A DNA stretch of 64,000 nucleotides from Salinibacillus xinjiangensis (GTDB taxonomy: Bacteria > Bacillota > Bacilli > Bacillales > Alkalibacillaceae), in contig NZ_WJNH01000012.1 in NCBI RefSeq assembly GCF_009649735.1, forward strand, positions 23,027-87,026, written 5' to 3'. Shown here piece after piece: positions 7,463-16,790 of this stretch. Positions within the stretch are counted from its first letter, which is position 1; each line of letters starts with the position of its first letter. Made by a program: the position numbers and the translations under genes. Under the pieces are notes generated by a model. That model did not search any database. It saw nothing but the letters and a program-made list of their open reading frames with translations, and was not told the origin of the DNA.

Positions 7463-8812
7463 ATGTTCAACACTTTAAAGAAAGATAGATTACGCCCTGC
7501 TCAAATGATTGTTTTATTTTATATAGTAGCTGTCTTTATTTCTATAGGGTTGTTAAGTTTACCGATAGCCTTGAAACCAGGAGTGGAGTGGACATTTATA
7601 GACCTTGTGTTCACAGCTGTTAGTGCTATAAGTGTAACTGGACTTACAGTTGTACCAACAGCTGAAACATTTAGCACTGCTGGAATCTTTATTTTGCTCT
7701 TTATTTTGCAATTTGGCGGAATTGGAATTATGACACTAGGGACCTTTTTTTGGTTACTCATTGGGAAGAAGATTGGCTTAAAGGAACGACAACTGATTCG
7801 GACAGATCAAAACCAAACCCATTTTGCAGGTTTGGTTAGTTTAATGAAGCAGATTTTAGTTATTATTCTATTCATCGAATTTATTGGAACCATTATATTA
7901 GGAACTTATTTTCTAAACTATTTTCCGTCCTGGCAGGAAGCCTACTTGCAAGGGCTATTCGCATCTGTTAGTGCAACGACAAATGCAGGCTTTGATATTA
8001 CAGGGAACTCACTCATTCCATTTGCTCAAGATTACTTTGTGCAAACGATCAATATCATCTTATTAACTTTAGGTGCCATTGGGTTTCCAGTACTAATTGA
8101 ACTTAAGGATTATATTAAAAGCAAAAATACTAGTTTACAGAACCACTTTACGCTCTATACAAAATTAACTACATTAACATTTTTTTCTTTAATGGTATTT
8201 GGGACGATCCTGATATTTATCTTTGAAGTTAATCATTTTTTTGCAAATAAAAGTTGGCATGAATCCTTATTCTATGCATTTTTTCAATCCTCAACAACAA
8301 GGAATGGTGGACTAGCAACCATGGATGTTAGTCAATTTTCTAATCCAACCTTAATGCTATTGTGCTTCTTAATGTTTATTGGTGCCTCCCCAAGTTCTGT
8401 CGGGGGAGGGATTAGAACGACCACCTTTGCGGTAATCATCTTGTTGATTATTTCTTTTGCCAAAGGACAAAAAGATGTGAAAGTTTTTAAACGTGAAATC
8501 CATGAGGAGGATATTCGAAAGTCTGTTGTCGTGAGCTTTCTGGCTCTGATGATTTGTTTTATCGCAGTCATGATACTTTCCAAAACAGAACCTTTTTCTA
8601 TGATGAAAATTTGGTTTGAGGTAAGCTCGGCATTTGGTACGACAGGTCTATCTATGGGAATCACATCAGAGTTAAGTTCAATCGGAAAAGTCGTCATTAT
8701 TCTTCTTATGTTTATTGGGAGAATAGGCATATTGTCGTTCATTTTCATTTTCAATCGTAAAAACCAACAAATAAGTTATCATTATCCGAAAGAACAGTTG
8801 ATTGTGGGATAA
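7463..8812 (+). CDS. ktrB: Potassium uptake channel subunit, TrkH/KtrB family
   Basis: A 449-residue K+ (or Na+) translocating membrane subunit. The four selectivity-filter loops are visible: SAISVTGLT (about residue 54), SATTNAGFD (about 172), SSTTRNGGLA (about 277) and SSAFGTTGLS (about 394). Length matches KtrB/KtrD of B. subtilis. GGGGAATTC precedes the ATG. No KtrA/KtrC (RCK) partner lies next to it, so the gating subunit must be elsewhere. The leader carries a terminator hairpin, suggesting regulated read-through. Confidence 0.9.
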   Translation: MFNTLKKDRLRPAQMIVLFYIVAVFISIGLLSLPIALKPGVEWTFIDLVFTAVSAISVTGLTVVPTAETFSTAGIFILLFILQFGGIGIMTLGTFFWLLIGKKIGLKERQLIRTDQNQTHFAGLVSLMKQILVIILFIEFIGTIILGTYFLNYFPSWQEAYLQGLFASVSATTNAGFDITGNSLIPFAQDYFVQTINIILLTLGAIGFPVLIELKDYIKSKNTSLQNHFTLYTKLTTLTFFSLMVFGTILIFIFEVNHFFANKSWHESLFYAFFQSSTTRNGGLATMDVSQFSNPTLMLLCFLMFIGASPSSVGGGIRTTTFAVIILLIISFAKGQKDVKVFKREIHEEDIRKSVVVSFLALMICFIAVMILSKTEPFSMMKIWFEVSSAFGTTGLSMGITSELSSIGKVVIILLMFIGRIGILSFIFIFNRKNQQISYHYPKEQLIVG

Positions 8813-8892
8813 ATATCTAAGACGATATTTGCACCTGCTAGATAATTTCTTTAAAATAGCCTAACAAGGAAACCATCTGAAAGGAAGATTTA

Positions 8893-9297
8893 ATGGAGAG
8901 ACCAGCAGGATTTTGGCTAAGATTTGTGGCAAGCATACTTGATTCACTCATCATAGGATTCATTTTTGGGATCGTCACATTCATTACTTATGGCGAATTT
9001 TATCTTGATGCCCCTAATGTCACAGATCTCCTAAGTGTGCTTTATATGATCTTAGTTCCTGTATTCTGGAGAGGTTACGTGATTGGAAAACGCATCATGA
9101 ACATTCGTATTGTCAAGGTATCAGGTGATAATGTAACTATTGGTACCATGCTGTTACGTGTTTTGTTAGGTGGATTTATCTATGCCATCACACTCGGGAT
9201 TGGATTAATTATTAGTGCCTTCATGGTCGGGTTAGGTGAGGAAAAACGGGCGATTCATGACTATGTTGCAGGTACCTATGTGAAGCGCGGAGAATAA
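8893..9297 (+). CDS. RDD family membrane protein
   Basis: A 134-residue protein with the RDD signature: an Arg near residue 10 (GFWLRFVASILDS, including the conserved Asp) and a later Asp in RAIHDYVAGTYV. Three hydrophobic segments are seen. RDD proteins are poorly characterised; some are linked to ion or compatible-solute transport. AAAGGAAG lies about eight bases before ATG. The following gene is degenerate. Confidence 0.8.
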   Translation: MERPAGFWLRFVASILDSLIIGFIFGIVTFITYGEFYLDAPNVTDLLSVLYMILVPVFWRGYVIGKRIMNIRIVKVSGDNVTIGTMLLRVLLGGFIYAITLGIGLIISAFMVGLGEEKRAIHDYVAGTYVKRGE

Positions 9298-9298
9298 A

Positions 9299-9914
9299 TC
9301 AAGAGACCAAATGACATTGGTGACTTCGAATTTATCGAATACGACGATACCATCCAAAAAGACCAATAAGACCTCGTATTTATTTTTATTTTCACCCTAG
9401 AAGAATTCAAAAAGTATCTGAATACAATGGTGGATAAGCAACTGGTGAAGGATAACGGCTATCTTTACTTTGCCTATCCAAAAAGGAACAACCCTCAATA
9501 TGACGAATATATAGAACGGGACGAAATTTATAGTGAAAAACATTATAATGAAGATGGGTTTGTTCATGGTAGTCAATTAAAATTTTCCCGTATGGTTAGC
9601 TTAAATAATGTGTTTACGATTGTGAGGATGAAATCGCAGGCCCTAAAGAAAACGAAAAAAGCAACCAGCAACAAAAGCAGTCAGCGTGTGGATGACTACA
9701 TTGTACATATTGATGATATTAAACAATACTTAAGCAAAAATGATGAGCTTTTGTGTATCTATAACGATTTAACCCCGGGCTATCAGAGGATTGGGCTCGG
9801 TTTGTGTATAGTGCAAAGCGAGAGACTACTCAGGCGAAGCGGTTACAGCAAATGGAAGAGGTGTTAGGAGAAGGGTATAAGTCGATGGATTTGTATCGGC
9901 AAAGAGGATCCTAA
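9299..9914 (+). pseudogene. YdeI/OmpD-associated family remnant
   Basis: The frame from about 9370 to 9790 encodes a YdeI-like protein (FTLEEFKKYL... to LTPGYQR), then shifts. In the next frame DWARFVYSAKRE... through LGEGYKSMDLYRQ continues to a stop at 9912-9914. Restoring one G at about 9790 (AGGAT to AGGGAT) rejoins the two parts. Upstream, the same frame has an in-frame TAA near 9368 and no start, and the N-terminal domain is missing where it abuts the RDD gene. Truncation, a stop and a frameshift together indicate true decay. Confidence 0.7.
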
Positions 9915-9928
9915 ACGTAATGCCTTCC

Positions 9929-10489
9929 TTATTTACAGCAGGCATCTGAAAAGGCTTTTCTTTTCGTAAGCCAATCTGCAAATAAATAGATTAATGCATA
10001 GATGGGTAGGGAGTAGGTATATTTCCATCCTGTTAAAACATAATAATCAGCCCAAACAAACAGGGGTTCACCTATATACGAGGTTAGAGCACCAAAAAAT
10101 AGCCCCTTTTTCCAGGCTGCAATATGGGGTTTGGTTTGAATTAAAAACATAATACACACGGGCAACATACAAAAGTTGAAAGGTAGCCAAGCAGGAAAGG
10201 AAGGGGTTGCCTTGCCTGTGTAGTACCATAGACCAAGGGCAGCGCCTATGTAATCTAAACATAGCGAAATGAGCATGACAAAAACACCTGCATAAAGTAG
10301 ACGATGCGTGCTTTCCTTTTCTCGATAAAAAATCCAAAATATCCAGGCACCTACACCTAAAATAGCAGACCCCCACCAATTCCAGTGAAGGAATGTCTCA
10401 TCGAACCAAAGCTGACCATACTCTTCGTGGAGATGGTGAAATCTTTCAAATAAATTACCTGTCTGTTCTACTTTTTCTTCTTTGTCCAT
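9929..10489 (-). CDS. CBO0543 family integral membrane protein (copy 1)
   Basis: A 186-residue protein with about five membrane helices after a charged N-terminal segment. The WNWWGSAILG, DYIGAALGLW and GWKYTYSLPIY pieces match the CBO0543 family of uncharacterised Bacillota membrane proteins. ATG at 10487-10489 was chosen over an upstream ATG because AAAGGGTGAAG precedes it. A second, divergent family member is at 18970-19437. It may be expressed alone. Confidence 0.75.
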   Translation of the reverse strand: MDKEEKVEQTGNLFERFHHLHEEYGQLWFDETFLHWNWWGSAILGVGAWIFWIFYREKESTHRLLYAGVFVMLISLCLDYIGAALGLWYYTGKATPSFPAWLPFNFCMLPVCIMFLIQTKPHIAAWKKGLFFGALTSYIGEPLFVWADYYVLTGWKYTYSLPIYALIYLFADWLTKRKAFSDACCK

Positions 10490-10576
10490 ATTCTTCACCC
10501 TTTTGAACATTCTAGTTGTTATTGTTTGAAAGTATAAGGGAATTATTTACATTTTATCGAATTAAAAACAATCATG

Positions 10577-10617
10577 AAAAATAGAACTTCCATTTATATG
10601 GAAGTTCTATTTTTTTA
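10577..10617. terminator. Bidirectional terminator between CBO0543 and bceB
   Basis: AAAATAGAACTTCCAT pairs with ATGGAAGTTCTATTTT, ending in T runs on both strands. Confidence 0.85.
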
Positions 10618-12570
10618 CAAAGCCTCTTTAATCACCTTTTTATAATACTGCACAGACAACAACCCAAATATTGAGTACAGTACGGTGTATAAGCCCATCA
10701 CCATCAACATGGGTGTCCAAAGCTCGGTGCCGAACAAGAACCAGCCTGACTTCACGGCGAAATAGCTGTGAAGAAGGCCAATGACTAACGGGATTCCAAA
10801 GTTAAACAGCTGCTTCGTCTTAATACCACGTAGGAGGTCTTTGCGTGTAAAGCCGAGCTTTCTTAAAATCGTATAGCTTGGTTTTTCTTCCTCGCCTTGG
10901 TCCATTTGTTTAAAATAAAGAATACAGCCTGATGTGATCAGGAAGGTCAGACCTAAAAAGCCTACAATAAACATAGACAGTCCCATGTTTTGCTTTTGAT
11001 TCATACTAGTATTTAGTTGAGATGCGAAGTGTGGACTTCTTTCCATAAACTTCTCTTCCATGTCATTAAAAATTTCATTCGCCTGCTTGATATCACCGTG
11101 GTTGGAGATATCGACGCCTATAAAAATTGAAGAGGATTTTTGAATTCCTTCATTTCGATCTTCTTGAAGCTGTTTAAAATCCGATTCATCCACAACAACG
11201 ACAGGCAGACCGCCATTGGTAAAATAACTGGAAATGATCGGTTCATCCAACATACCTTGATATTTTAAGGGAATTTGACTCTCTTTTCCGATTATCTCCA
11301 CTTCACCACGATCATGAAGAGGCATGAAATTCTGCAACATGTTCGCATAACCTGCAAGATATGTCTCTCCAGGTGATACATTGACATCCTTTACATCTTG
11401 ATCACTAACAATGGGGAGAGTCATTTTATTCGGATCAAAGTTCAACCCTTCCAGCTGCACATCCAAAATATCTTTAACATTCAATTCGGCTTGAATGACA
11501 TCTACTGTACGCTCGCTATACGCAATGTTTTCCGCATCTAAAGCGGCTTTAAATTGACTCCCACTGTCCTGATTGGTAAGGGCAAAATCACTTGATACGT
11601 AATTTTCAGCCGTTTTTTCCGCTGAGTAATAGGTAATATAGGTTAACGACAACAGCCCAATGGCGAGAGCCGAAACCGCAGTAATAATCGTTAATAACAA
11701 CGCATTCGATTTCATCCGAAACATAAGCGATGATAAGGATAATACTTCATTAATATTAAGATATCCGCCTTTTTGCTTGCGAATCAAATTCATAATAAAG
11801 CTAACGGATCCCTTATAGAAAAGATAGGTTCCTAAAATTACGAGCCCAAGAATAATGACCATCGCGAGAAATATCTCCGTTATAGACGTAAAGTCGCCAC
11901 CAAATAGTTTAGACGAAAGATAGTAGCCGCTGATGATGAAAAGGATTCCGACAACCCCAATGACCATTTCGAAAACAGACATTTTTTTTACCTGATTCTC
12001 AGTTGATGACTGAACTCTGAATAGAGATAAAATGCTTTGCTTTCGAATATATAAGTAGTTCGTAAACATGATGAGCACGTAAATCAGGGTAAACACAATT
12101 AATGTTTGGATTAAGGCAGCCCATGAAAAATGCAAGCTGGCTGTCTCATTTACCTGGGTGACTTTATATAAAATCATCATAATAAACTTGGATGCGCTAA
12201 AGCCTAGAAAGGTTCCGATGATGGTCGAACCAAAATACATAATAAAGTTTTCGACACTTAGGATGCATGAGATTCGGTTTCTAGTCATCCCAATGAGTTG
12301 AAATAACCCAATTTCCTTACTACGTCGCTTGATAAATATATGATTCGCATACAGTAAGAATACACCGACAATCACGATCAGACCGATGGATGCTGTACGA
12401 AAGAATGCAGCCCCTTTGACAGATGATTCGGCCTCATTCATCGCTGGGTCAAACTGCAGGGTGACAAAGGCAAAATACAGTGCCACACTGAATATCAACG
12501 CAAACACATATAAATAGTAGTTTTTGAGGTTATTCCTCAAATTACGCAAAATTAGCTTTTGAATACTCAT
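10615..12570 (-). CDS. bceB: BceB-type ABC transporter permease
   Basis: A 651-residue FtsX-like permease of the peptide-antibiotic detoxification transporters. Ten membrane segments are expected; a large extracytoplasmic domain of about 200 residues (about 315-525) lies between helices 7 and 8, the hallmark of BceB proteins, where it senses undecaprenyl-pyrophosphate-binding peptides such as bacitracin. The gene overlaps the ATPase gene by four bases (ATGA), so the two are translationally coupled. Which of the BceB/PsdB/YxdM subtypes it belongs to cannot be decided here. Confidence 0.85.
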   Translation of the reverse strand: MSIQKLILRNLRNNLKNYYLYVFALIFSVALYFAFVTLQFDPAMNEAESSVKGAAFFRTASIGLIVIVGVFLLYANHIFIKRRSKEIGLFQLIGMTRNRISCILSVENFIMYFGSTIIGTFLGFSASKFIMMILYKVTQVNETASLHFSWAALIQTLIVFTLIYVLIMFTNYLYIRKQSILSLFRVQSSTENQVKKMSVFEMVIGVVGILFIISGYYLSSKLFGGDFTSITEIFLAMVIILGLVILGTYLFYKGSVSFIMNLIRKQKGGYLNINEVLSLSSLMFRMKSNALLLTIITAVSALAIGLLSLTYITYYSAEKTAENYVSSDFALTNQDSGSQFKAALDAENIAYSERTVDVIQAELNVKDILDVQLEGLNFDPNKMTLPIVSDQDVKDVNVSPGETYLAGYANMLQNFMPLHDRGEVEIIGKESQIPLKYQGMLDEPIISSYFTNGGLPVVVVDESDFKQLQEDRNEGIQKSSSIFIGVDISNHGDIKQANEIFNDMEEKFMERSPHFASQLNTSMNQKQNMGLSMFIVGFLGLTFLITSGCILYFKQMDQGEEEKPSYTILRKLGFTRKDLLRGIKTKQLFNFGIPLVIGLLHSYFAVKSGWFLFGTELWTPMLMVMGLYTVLYSIFGLLSVQYYKKVIKEAL

Positions 12571-13322
12571 TGCTGCACACCACCTAAAACTCCTTGTGTT
12601 TTCATGATGTCCTTATAGAAGTCCTGCCTGGATTGCTCTCCCTTCGTAAGCTGGGTGTAGATTTGTCCATCTTGAATAAAAATCACCCGATTACTAAAGC
12701 TTGCCGCTGTCATATCATGGGTCACCATCACAATGGTCGCGCTGAGCTTATCATTTAAATCACTTAATTTATCAAGTAAATCAGATGCCGATTTGGAATC
12801 CAGTGCCCCAGTCGGTTCGTCGGCAAAAATGATGCTTGGTTCATGGATAAAGGCTCGAACAGCAGAGGTACGTTGTTTTTGTCCTCCTGAGAGCTCATTC
12901 GGGTATTTATCTTTAACCTCATAAATGCCTAACTCTTTGGCTAAGCGATCAAACCGGATAGTTGCTTCTTTTTTCGACACATTTGCAATGGATAGTGGCA
13001 ATAAAATATTTTCCTTCGCTGTTAGGGTGTCGAGTAGATTGTATTCCTGAAAAATAAACCCTAAGTGATGCTTACGAAACTCTGCTAGCTTCTTCTCTTT
13101 CATAGCTGTAATTTCATGGTCTTCAATATTAATCGTTCCTCTAGTAACCCGATCAATAGAGGAGAGGACGTTGAGTAAGGTTGTTTTCCCTGAGCCTGAT
13201 GGACCCATGATGGAAACAAACTCTCCTCTTTCAATAGACAGGTCAAGTCCCTTAAGTACTTCATGCTTATTAAACTTGTTTCCATAGGTTTTATGAATTT
13301 TATTGGCTTGTAAAATCGTCAT
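12567..13322 (-). CDS. bceA: BceA-type ABC transporter ATP-binding protein
   Basis: A 251-residue ATPase partnering the permease. Walker [10 protein letters not shown] is at residues 40-48, the signature LSGGQ at 144-148, and Walker B IIFADEP at 164-170, with the D-loop SALD-like GALDSKSA following. The fold belongs to the LolD/MacB/BceA class. The ribosome binding site AAGGAGTGAAG precedes ATG. It is separated from the kinase gene by 104 bases containing a promoter and an operator. Confidence 0.88.
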   Translation of the reverse strand: MTILQANKIHKTYGNKFNKHEVLKGLDLSIERGEFVSIMGPSGSGKTTLLNVLSSIDRVTRGTINIEDHEITAMKEKKLAEFRKHHLGFIFQEYNLLDTLTAKENILLPLSIANVSKKEATIRFDRLAKELGIYEVKDKYPNELSGGQKQRTSAVRAFIHEPSIIFADEPTGALDSKSASDLLDKLSDLNDKLSATIVMVTHDMTAASFSNRVIFIQDGQIYTQLTKGEQSRQDFYKDIMKTQGVLGGVQQ

Positions 13323-13356
13323 TGAACTTCACTCCTTGCCTTGCTTTGTTAATTTC

Positions 13357-13434
13357 ATTATAGGTATTACTGCTTGGGATTTCCTTCGATTCGACGAACA
13401 AATGAGAAAAGCATGTGACAATGTTGTCACATGC
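13357..13434 (-). promoter_or_regulatory. bceAB promoter with BceR-type operator
   Basis: On the minus strand TATAAT lies at 13357-13362 with no good -35. About 60 bp upstream is TGACA-N4-TGTCA (13416-13429), inside a 24-base near-perfect palindrome (13411-13434). The half-site spacing equals the TNACA-N4-TGTAA motif described for BceR-like regulators. The palindrome overlaps the 3' end of the kinase gene and could also act as a weak terminator. Confidence 0.65.
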
Positions 13435-14431
13435 TTGTGATGTTTACAAAATCATTCTTCTTTGGAAAGGTTAACGTAAAGGTTGTTCCTTGTCCAAGTG
13501 TGGATTGAACATCGAGTTTAATGAATAGAGATTTGGCCACCTTTTGCGTTAAATATAGCCCCATTCCCGTTGCCGCCTGATTTTGATGATCAGACGTGGA
13601 GGTAAATCCTTTTTCAAAAATGCGTGGAAGATCTCTCGAATCAATGCCCCGTCCTGAATCCTTGATTTCCAATCTTATTTGTTCCATTTCGTTAAAGCTA
13701 TTGATCACAATATCGGTGTTTTCACTATATTTCGCCGCGTTCGTCAAGAGCTGACGTATCATAAAGGCAAGCCATTTGGCATCACTGAGCACCACAGGTT
13801 CCACTAGGTTCACTTCAAAGCCAATCCCTTTTCGCAGACACCACGATTGTAGGGTTCGAATTTCCTCAAATAGGATATCCTCTAATTGTACTTTTTCGAT
13901 ATAGAGATCATTTTCAATAAATGGCATTCGTTTTTGGTGAAGCTGCTGGTCGAGTAAAAGGTGAATTCGTAGCCATTCAAGGGTTAGTTGCTCCTTTACA
14001 TCCTTCTTTTCGATTCGATCAATGATTAATTGCATCGCCGTAAGCGGTGTTTTGACCTCATGAATCCAAGCAAGCAGCTCATCCTTTTCCTGCTCCAAGG
14101 AGACCTGACTTTGTGATGAAGATTTTTTCAACTGTTCGGTTTGATTTTCGATGCTTTCCGTGATGATCTGCTCAAATGGACTTTCAGGCTGTTGAATCGT
14201 CGTTAAATCCAGATTGTCGTCTCGGTCCTTTAAGCTTTGGTAAAATCTCGTTTCCTTCTGATAGCGGATGATAAGAAAAAAGACCAAAATAATTACGGAT
14301 AAAAAAACAATGTATAGTGCCGATGTAATGGAGAAAGATGGATCGAAATAGGCTATCGATAATGAAAGAACCTGTAGGGACAGGACGAGAATAATCCAGC
14401 TACGTCTTTCTATAAGATATTGCTTAATCAT
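13427..14431 (-). CDS. bceS: BceS-type intramembrane-sensing histidine kinase
   Basis: A 334-residue kinase. Two membrane helices (about 13-28 and 34-56) are joined by only a few residues, the architecture of intramembrane-sensing kinases that read transporter activity rather than a ligand. The phosphoacceptor His124 is in WIHEVKTPL; the ATPase domain shows the N box (LLTNAAKYS) and G1 box (DSGRGID). It overlaps the response regulator gene by four bases. It would be activated by flux through BceAB. Confidence 0.88.
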   Translation of the reverse strand: MIKQYLIERRSWIILVLSLQVLSLSIAYFDPSFSITSALYIVFLSVIILVFFLIIRYQKETRFYQSLKDRDDNLDLTTIQQPESPFEQIITESIENQTEQLKKSSSQSQVSLEQEKDELLAWIHEVKTPLTAMQLIIDRIEKKDVKEQLTLEWLRIHLLLDQQLHQKRMPFIENDLYIEKVQLEDILFEEIRTLQSWCLRKGIGFEVNLVEPVVLSDAKWLAFMIRQLLTNAAKYSENTDIVINSFNEMEQIRLEIKDSGRGIDSRDLPRIFEKGFTSTSDHQNQAATGMGLYLTQKVAKSLFIKLDVQSTLGQGTTFTLTFPKKNDFVNITSM

Positions 14432-15117
14432 AGGCTAGCCTCATCAATGGCCCGGTAGCCTTGTCCAACCTTTGTTTCAATATATTGCCCTAGATCAATT
14501 TCCTCCAAACGCTTTCGAAGTCGGTTTACATTGACAGTTAAAGTATTATCACTGACAAAACGCTGATCATTCCACAGACCCTCAATCAGGGAATCCCGAC
14601 TGACGATTTTATTTTTTTGGTCAATCAGCTGTTTTAGAATGGAAAATTCATTTTTCGTTAGTTCTATCGAGCCTTTATCATTGGTCACCGAGTTTTGCTC
14701 ATAATCAATAGTGGCACCACACCACGTTTTCAGCTCAACATTTTCGGTATTATAATTATATACTCGTCGTAGAATGGCTTGAATCTTAGCAATGAGCACC
14801 TCGAAATGAAACGGCTTTTGAATAAAATCGTCAGCCCCAAGCTGCATTGACATCACCATATCAGTTGGATGATCTCGTGAGGATAAAAAGATAATCGGTA
14901 CACTGGAATGAGACCGAATCATCCGACACCAATGGAAGCCGTCAAATTTGGGAAGTTGAATATCAATAATGACCAAGTCTGGCTTCACCTCACTAAACTC
15001 CTGCAGCACCTGGCTAAAGTCATTAATTCCATAAACCTCATAGGACCACTGGCTCAATCGCTCCTGAATTTCTTGAAAGAGGGAGACATCATCCTCAATG
15101 AGTAAAATTTTAAACAA
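14428..15117 (-). CDS. bceR: BceR-type OmpR-family response regulator
   Basis: A 229-residue regulator. The receiver domain has acidic residues Asp9/Asp10, the phosphoacceptor Asp52 in VIIDIQLP, and Lys in QKPF near 102. Residues 130-227 form the winged-helix DNA-binding domain with the SDNTLTVNVNRLRKRL recognition segment. It heads the four-gene bceR-bceS-(promoter)-bceA-bceB module and is expected to bind the palindrome at 13411-13434. Confidence 0.88.
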   Translation of the reverse strand: MFKILLIEDDVSLFQEIQERLSQWSYEVYGINDFSQVLQEFSEVKPDLVIIDIQLPKFDGFHWCRMIRSHSSVPIIFLSSRDHPTDMVMSMQLGADDFIQKPFHFEVLIAKIQAILRRVYNYNTENVELKTWCGATIDYEQNSVTNDKGSIELTKNEFSILKQLIDQKNKIVSRDSLIEGLWNDQRFVSDNTLTVNVNRLRKRLEEIDLGQYIETKVGQGYRAIDEASL

Positions 15118-15253
15118 TCGAACACACCACCAAATGTTTCCTTATTATTTATATTGTATAGGAAAACACGACATGTGACCATTGTGATGTGTTGCATCCG
15201 ATGGTGAAATAGGTGAAAATAAAAGTAACAACCATTAAAGAAGGGGTCGAATC

Positions 15254-15700
15254 ATGCCTTGGAAACGTAAGTGGCAAAAAAATACGTCTAATTTCACCGA
15301 AAAAGACATAAAAACAGAAAGTAAAAAAGCCAATAGTAAAGCTAAGGATTACTTAAAGGATAAAAATAAACTAAAGAATTTAATTGAGGAAGCTGAAGAA
15401 AAGGCCGAACTCAAGAAGGGCAAAAAAGGATTTGTTCAGGAAACATGGACAAGCTTAAAAGCTATGTTCGAGCTGGTTAAATCCTATATAAAAGGGGATT
15501 ATCGCAATATCCCCTATGGTTCGCTTGTAATTATTGTCGGTGCCATTCTATATTTTGTGATGCCAGCAGATGCCATCCCTGACTTCTTAGTAGGCCTTGG
15601 CTTCACCGATGATGCTGCTGTAATCGGGTTTGCCTTAAAGAAAGTGAAGGACGATGTAGATAAGTTTCTGGAGTGGAAGGAGGCTCAGGAGAGGGAATAA
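15254..15700 (+). CDS. YkvA/DUF1232 family protein
   Basis: A 148-residue protein. A charged, Lys-rich N-terminal half (1-75) is followed by the DUF1232 core: a membrane-like segment around 90-107, then MPADAIPDFLVGLGFTDDAAV, the family's signature with PxDxIPD-like spacing. Function unknown; family members are predicted inner-membrane proteins. AAGGGG lies about eight bases before ATG. Transcribed divergently from bceR. Confidence 0.8.
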   Translation: MPWKRKWQKNTSNFTEKDIKTESKKANSKAKDYLKDKNKLKNLIEEAEEKAELKKGKKGFVQETWTSLKAMFELVKSYIKGDYRNIPYGSLVIIVGAILYFVMPADAIPDFLVGLGFTDDAAVIGFALKKVKDDVDKFLEWKEAQERE

Positions 15701-15721
15701 AATTATACTTAAGTATAATTT
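15700..15721. promoter_or_regulatory. 22-bp perfect AT-rich palindrome
   Basis: AAATTATACTT immediately followed by AAGTATAATTT, between ykvA stop and the lipoprotein gene. There is no loop and no T run, so it is more likely an operator than a terminator. Confidence 0.4.
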
Positions 15722-15786
15722 ACCAGTGTATAAGGATTTGGTACGCTTTTTTAGCACAAAGAAAATGCTGGAAAAGAGGTATATGA

Positions 15787-16716
15787 ATGAAAAAAATACT
15801 GACCCTGATTCTGATTCTGATGCTTAGCATGTTTATGATTGTGGCCTGTAGTGAAAGCAGCTCTACAAAAGATAGAACTAATGATCAGACGAAAACAGAG
15901 GAAACTCAATCCACTGAGGAGACCTCATCCCCTGAAAAATCTTCAGAAGAAGAAAATGAGGAAACGAAAAATGAAGAGGAGAGTGGGGAAGGAGATTCTG
16001 TTGCAACAGGTAATGCACAGGATGTATTAGCAAAGGCAGCCGATGCGATGGCTGAGGTTACAAGCTTCAAGGCTACAAGTGAGTATTATGATGACAGTAC
16101 CTTAAATGGACAGAACACCGTAACAGACACTAAATTTACGATGGAGCTTGTATACGGAGATCCTGCTATGATGTACGCTCAAGCCACTTCCACTTCTAAC
16201 GAAACTGAAGAAGGGGCTTTCGAGATGTATATGACAGGTGAGCATATTTATATTAACTCGGAAGAAAACTGGTTTTCCATGCCAACGGACTCTGAGCATG
16301 CAGATATGTATGACCAGTTTAAAGGCATTGAGAAAGACCATATGGAGGGATATGCCAATCACAGTGACTTGTTTGAAATCCAGGATAATGAGAATCACTA
16401 CCTATTCACATTTACAGGAAATGGTCAGGAATATAAAGAGGTTGTAATTGGAGCTGGTGGAACGGCTCTAGGCGGAATATTAGAAGAGCATTACGATAAC
16501 ATGGAAATTACGGATGGTGTCTATGAAATCAAAATTGATAAAGACACCTACTATATGACCCATTATCAAATGGAATATTCAGCTCGAACATCAGGTGAAA
16601 TCGGTGACGTGGAGCAGCATTATAAAGGAACGTTTGAACTAAGTAATTTCAATGAAATTGATGACATTGTCGTTCCTGAAGCGGTTAAGGAGCAAGCCCA
16701 GCCGCTTGTTAATTAG
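15787..16716 (+). CDS. Lipoprotein of the DUF6612 type
   Basis: A 309-residue exported lipoprotein. The signal peptide ends in a lipobox MIVAC with Cys21. An acidic, Glu/Ser/Thr-rich linker (about 24-75) follows, then a beta-rich domain that starts with VLAKAADAMAEVTSFKA, typical of the DUF6612 group related to LolA/LppX-like folds. It would sit on the outer face of the membrane. Partner and ligand are unknown. AAAGAGG precedes the ATG. Confidence 0.75.
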   Translation: MKKILTLILILMLSMFMIVACSESSSTKDRTNDQTKTEETQSTEETSSPEKSSEEENEETKNEEESGEGDSVATGNAQDVLAKAADAMAEVTSFKATSEYYDDSTLNGQNTVTDTKFTMELVYGDPAMMYAQATSTSNETEEGAFEMYMTGEHIYINSEENWFSMPTDSEHADMYDQFKGIEKDHMEGYANHSDLFEIQDNENHYLFTFTGNGQEYKEVVIGAGGTALGGILEEHYDNMEITDGVYEIKIDKDTYYMTHYQMEYSARTSGEIGDVEQHYKGTFELSNFNEIDDIVVPEAVKEQAQPLVN

Positions 16717-16790
16717 TGGAAATCTTGTTCTAATCCTGTCCAATCTAGCATAAAATATAGCAATAGAATATAGAAAGGTGGGAAATATAG

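Noticed and set aside
9360..9372. In-frame TAA in the YdeI-like gene as recoding
   Set aside because: TAA is not a recoded codon here, and the gene lacks its N-terminus and has a frameshift.
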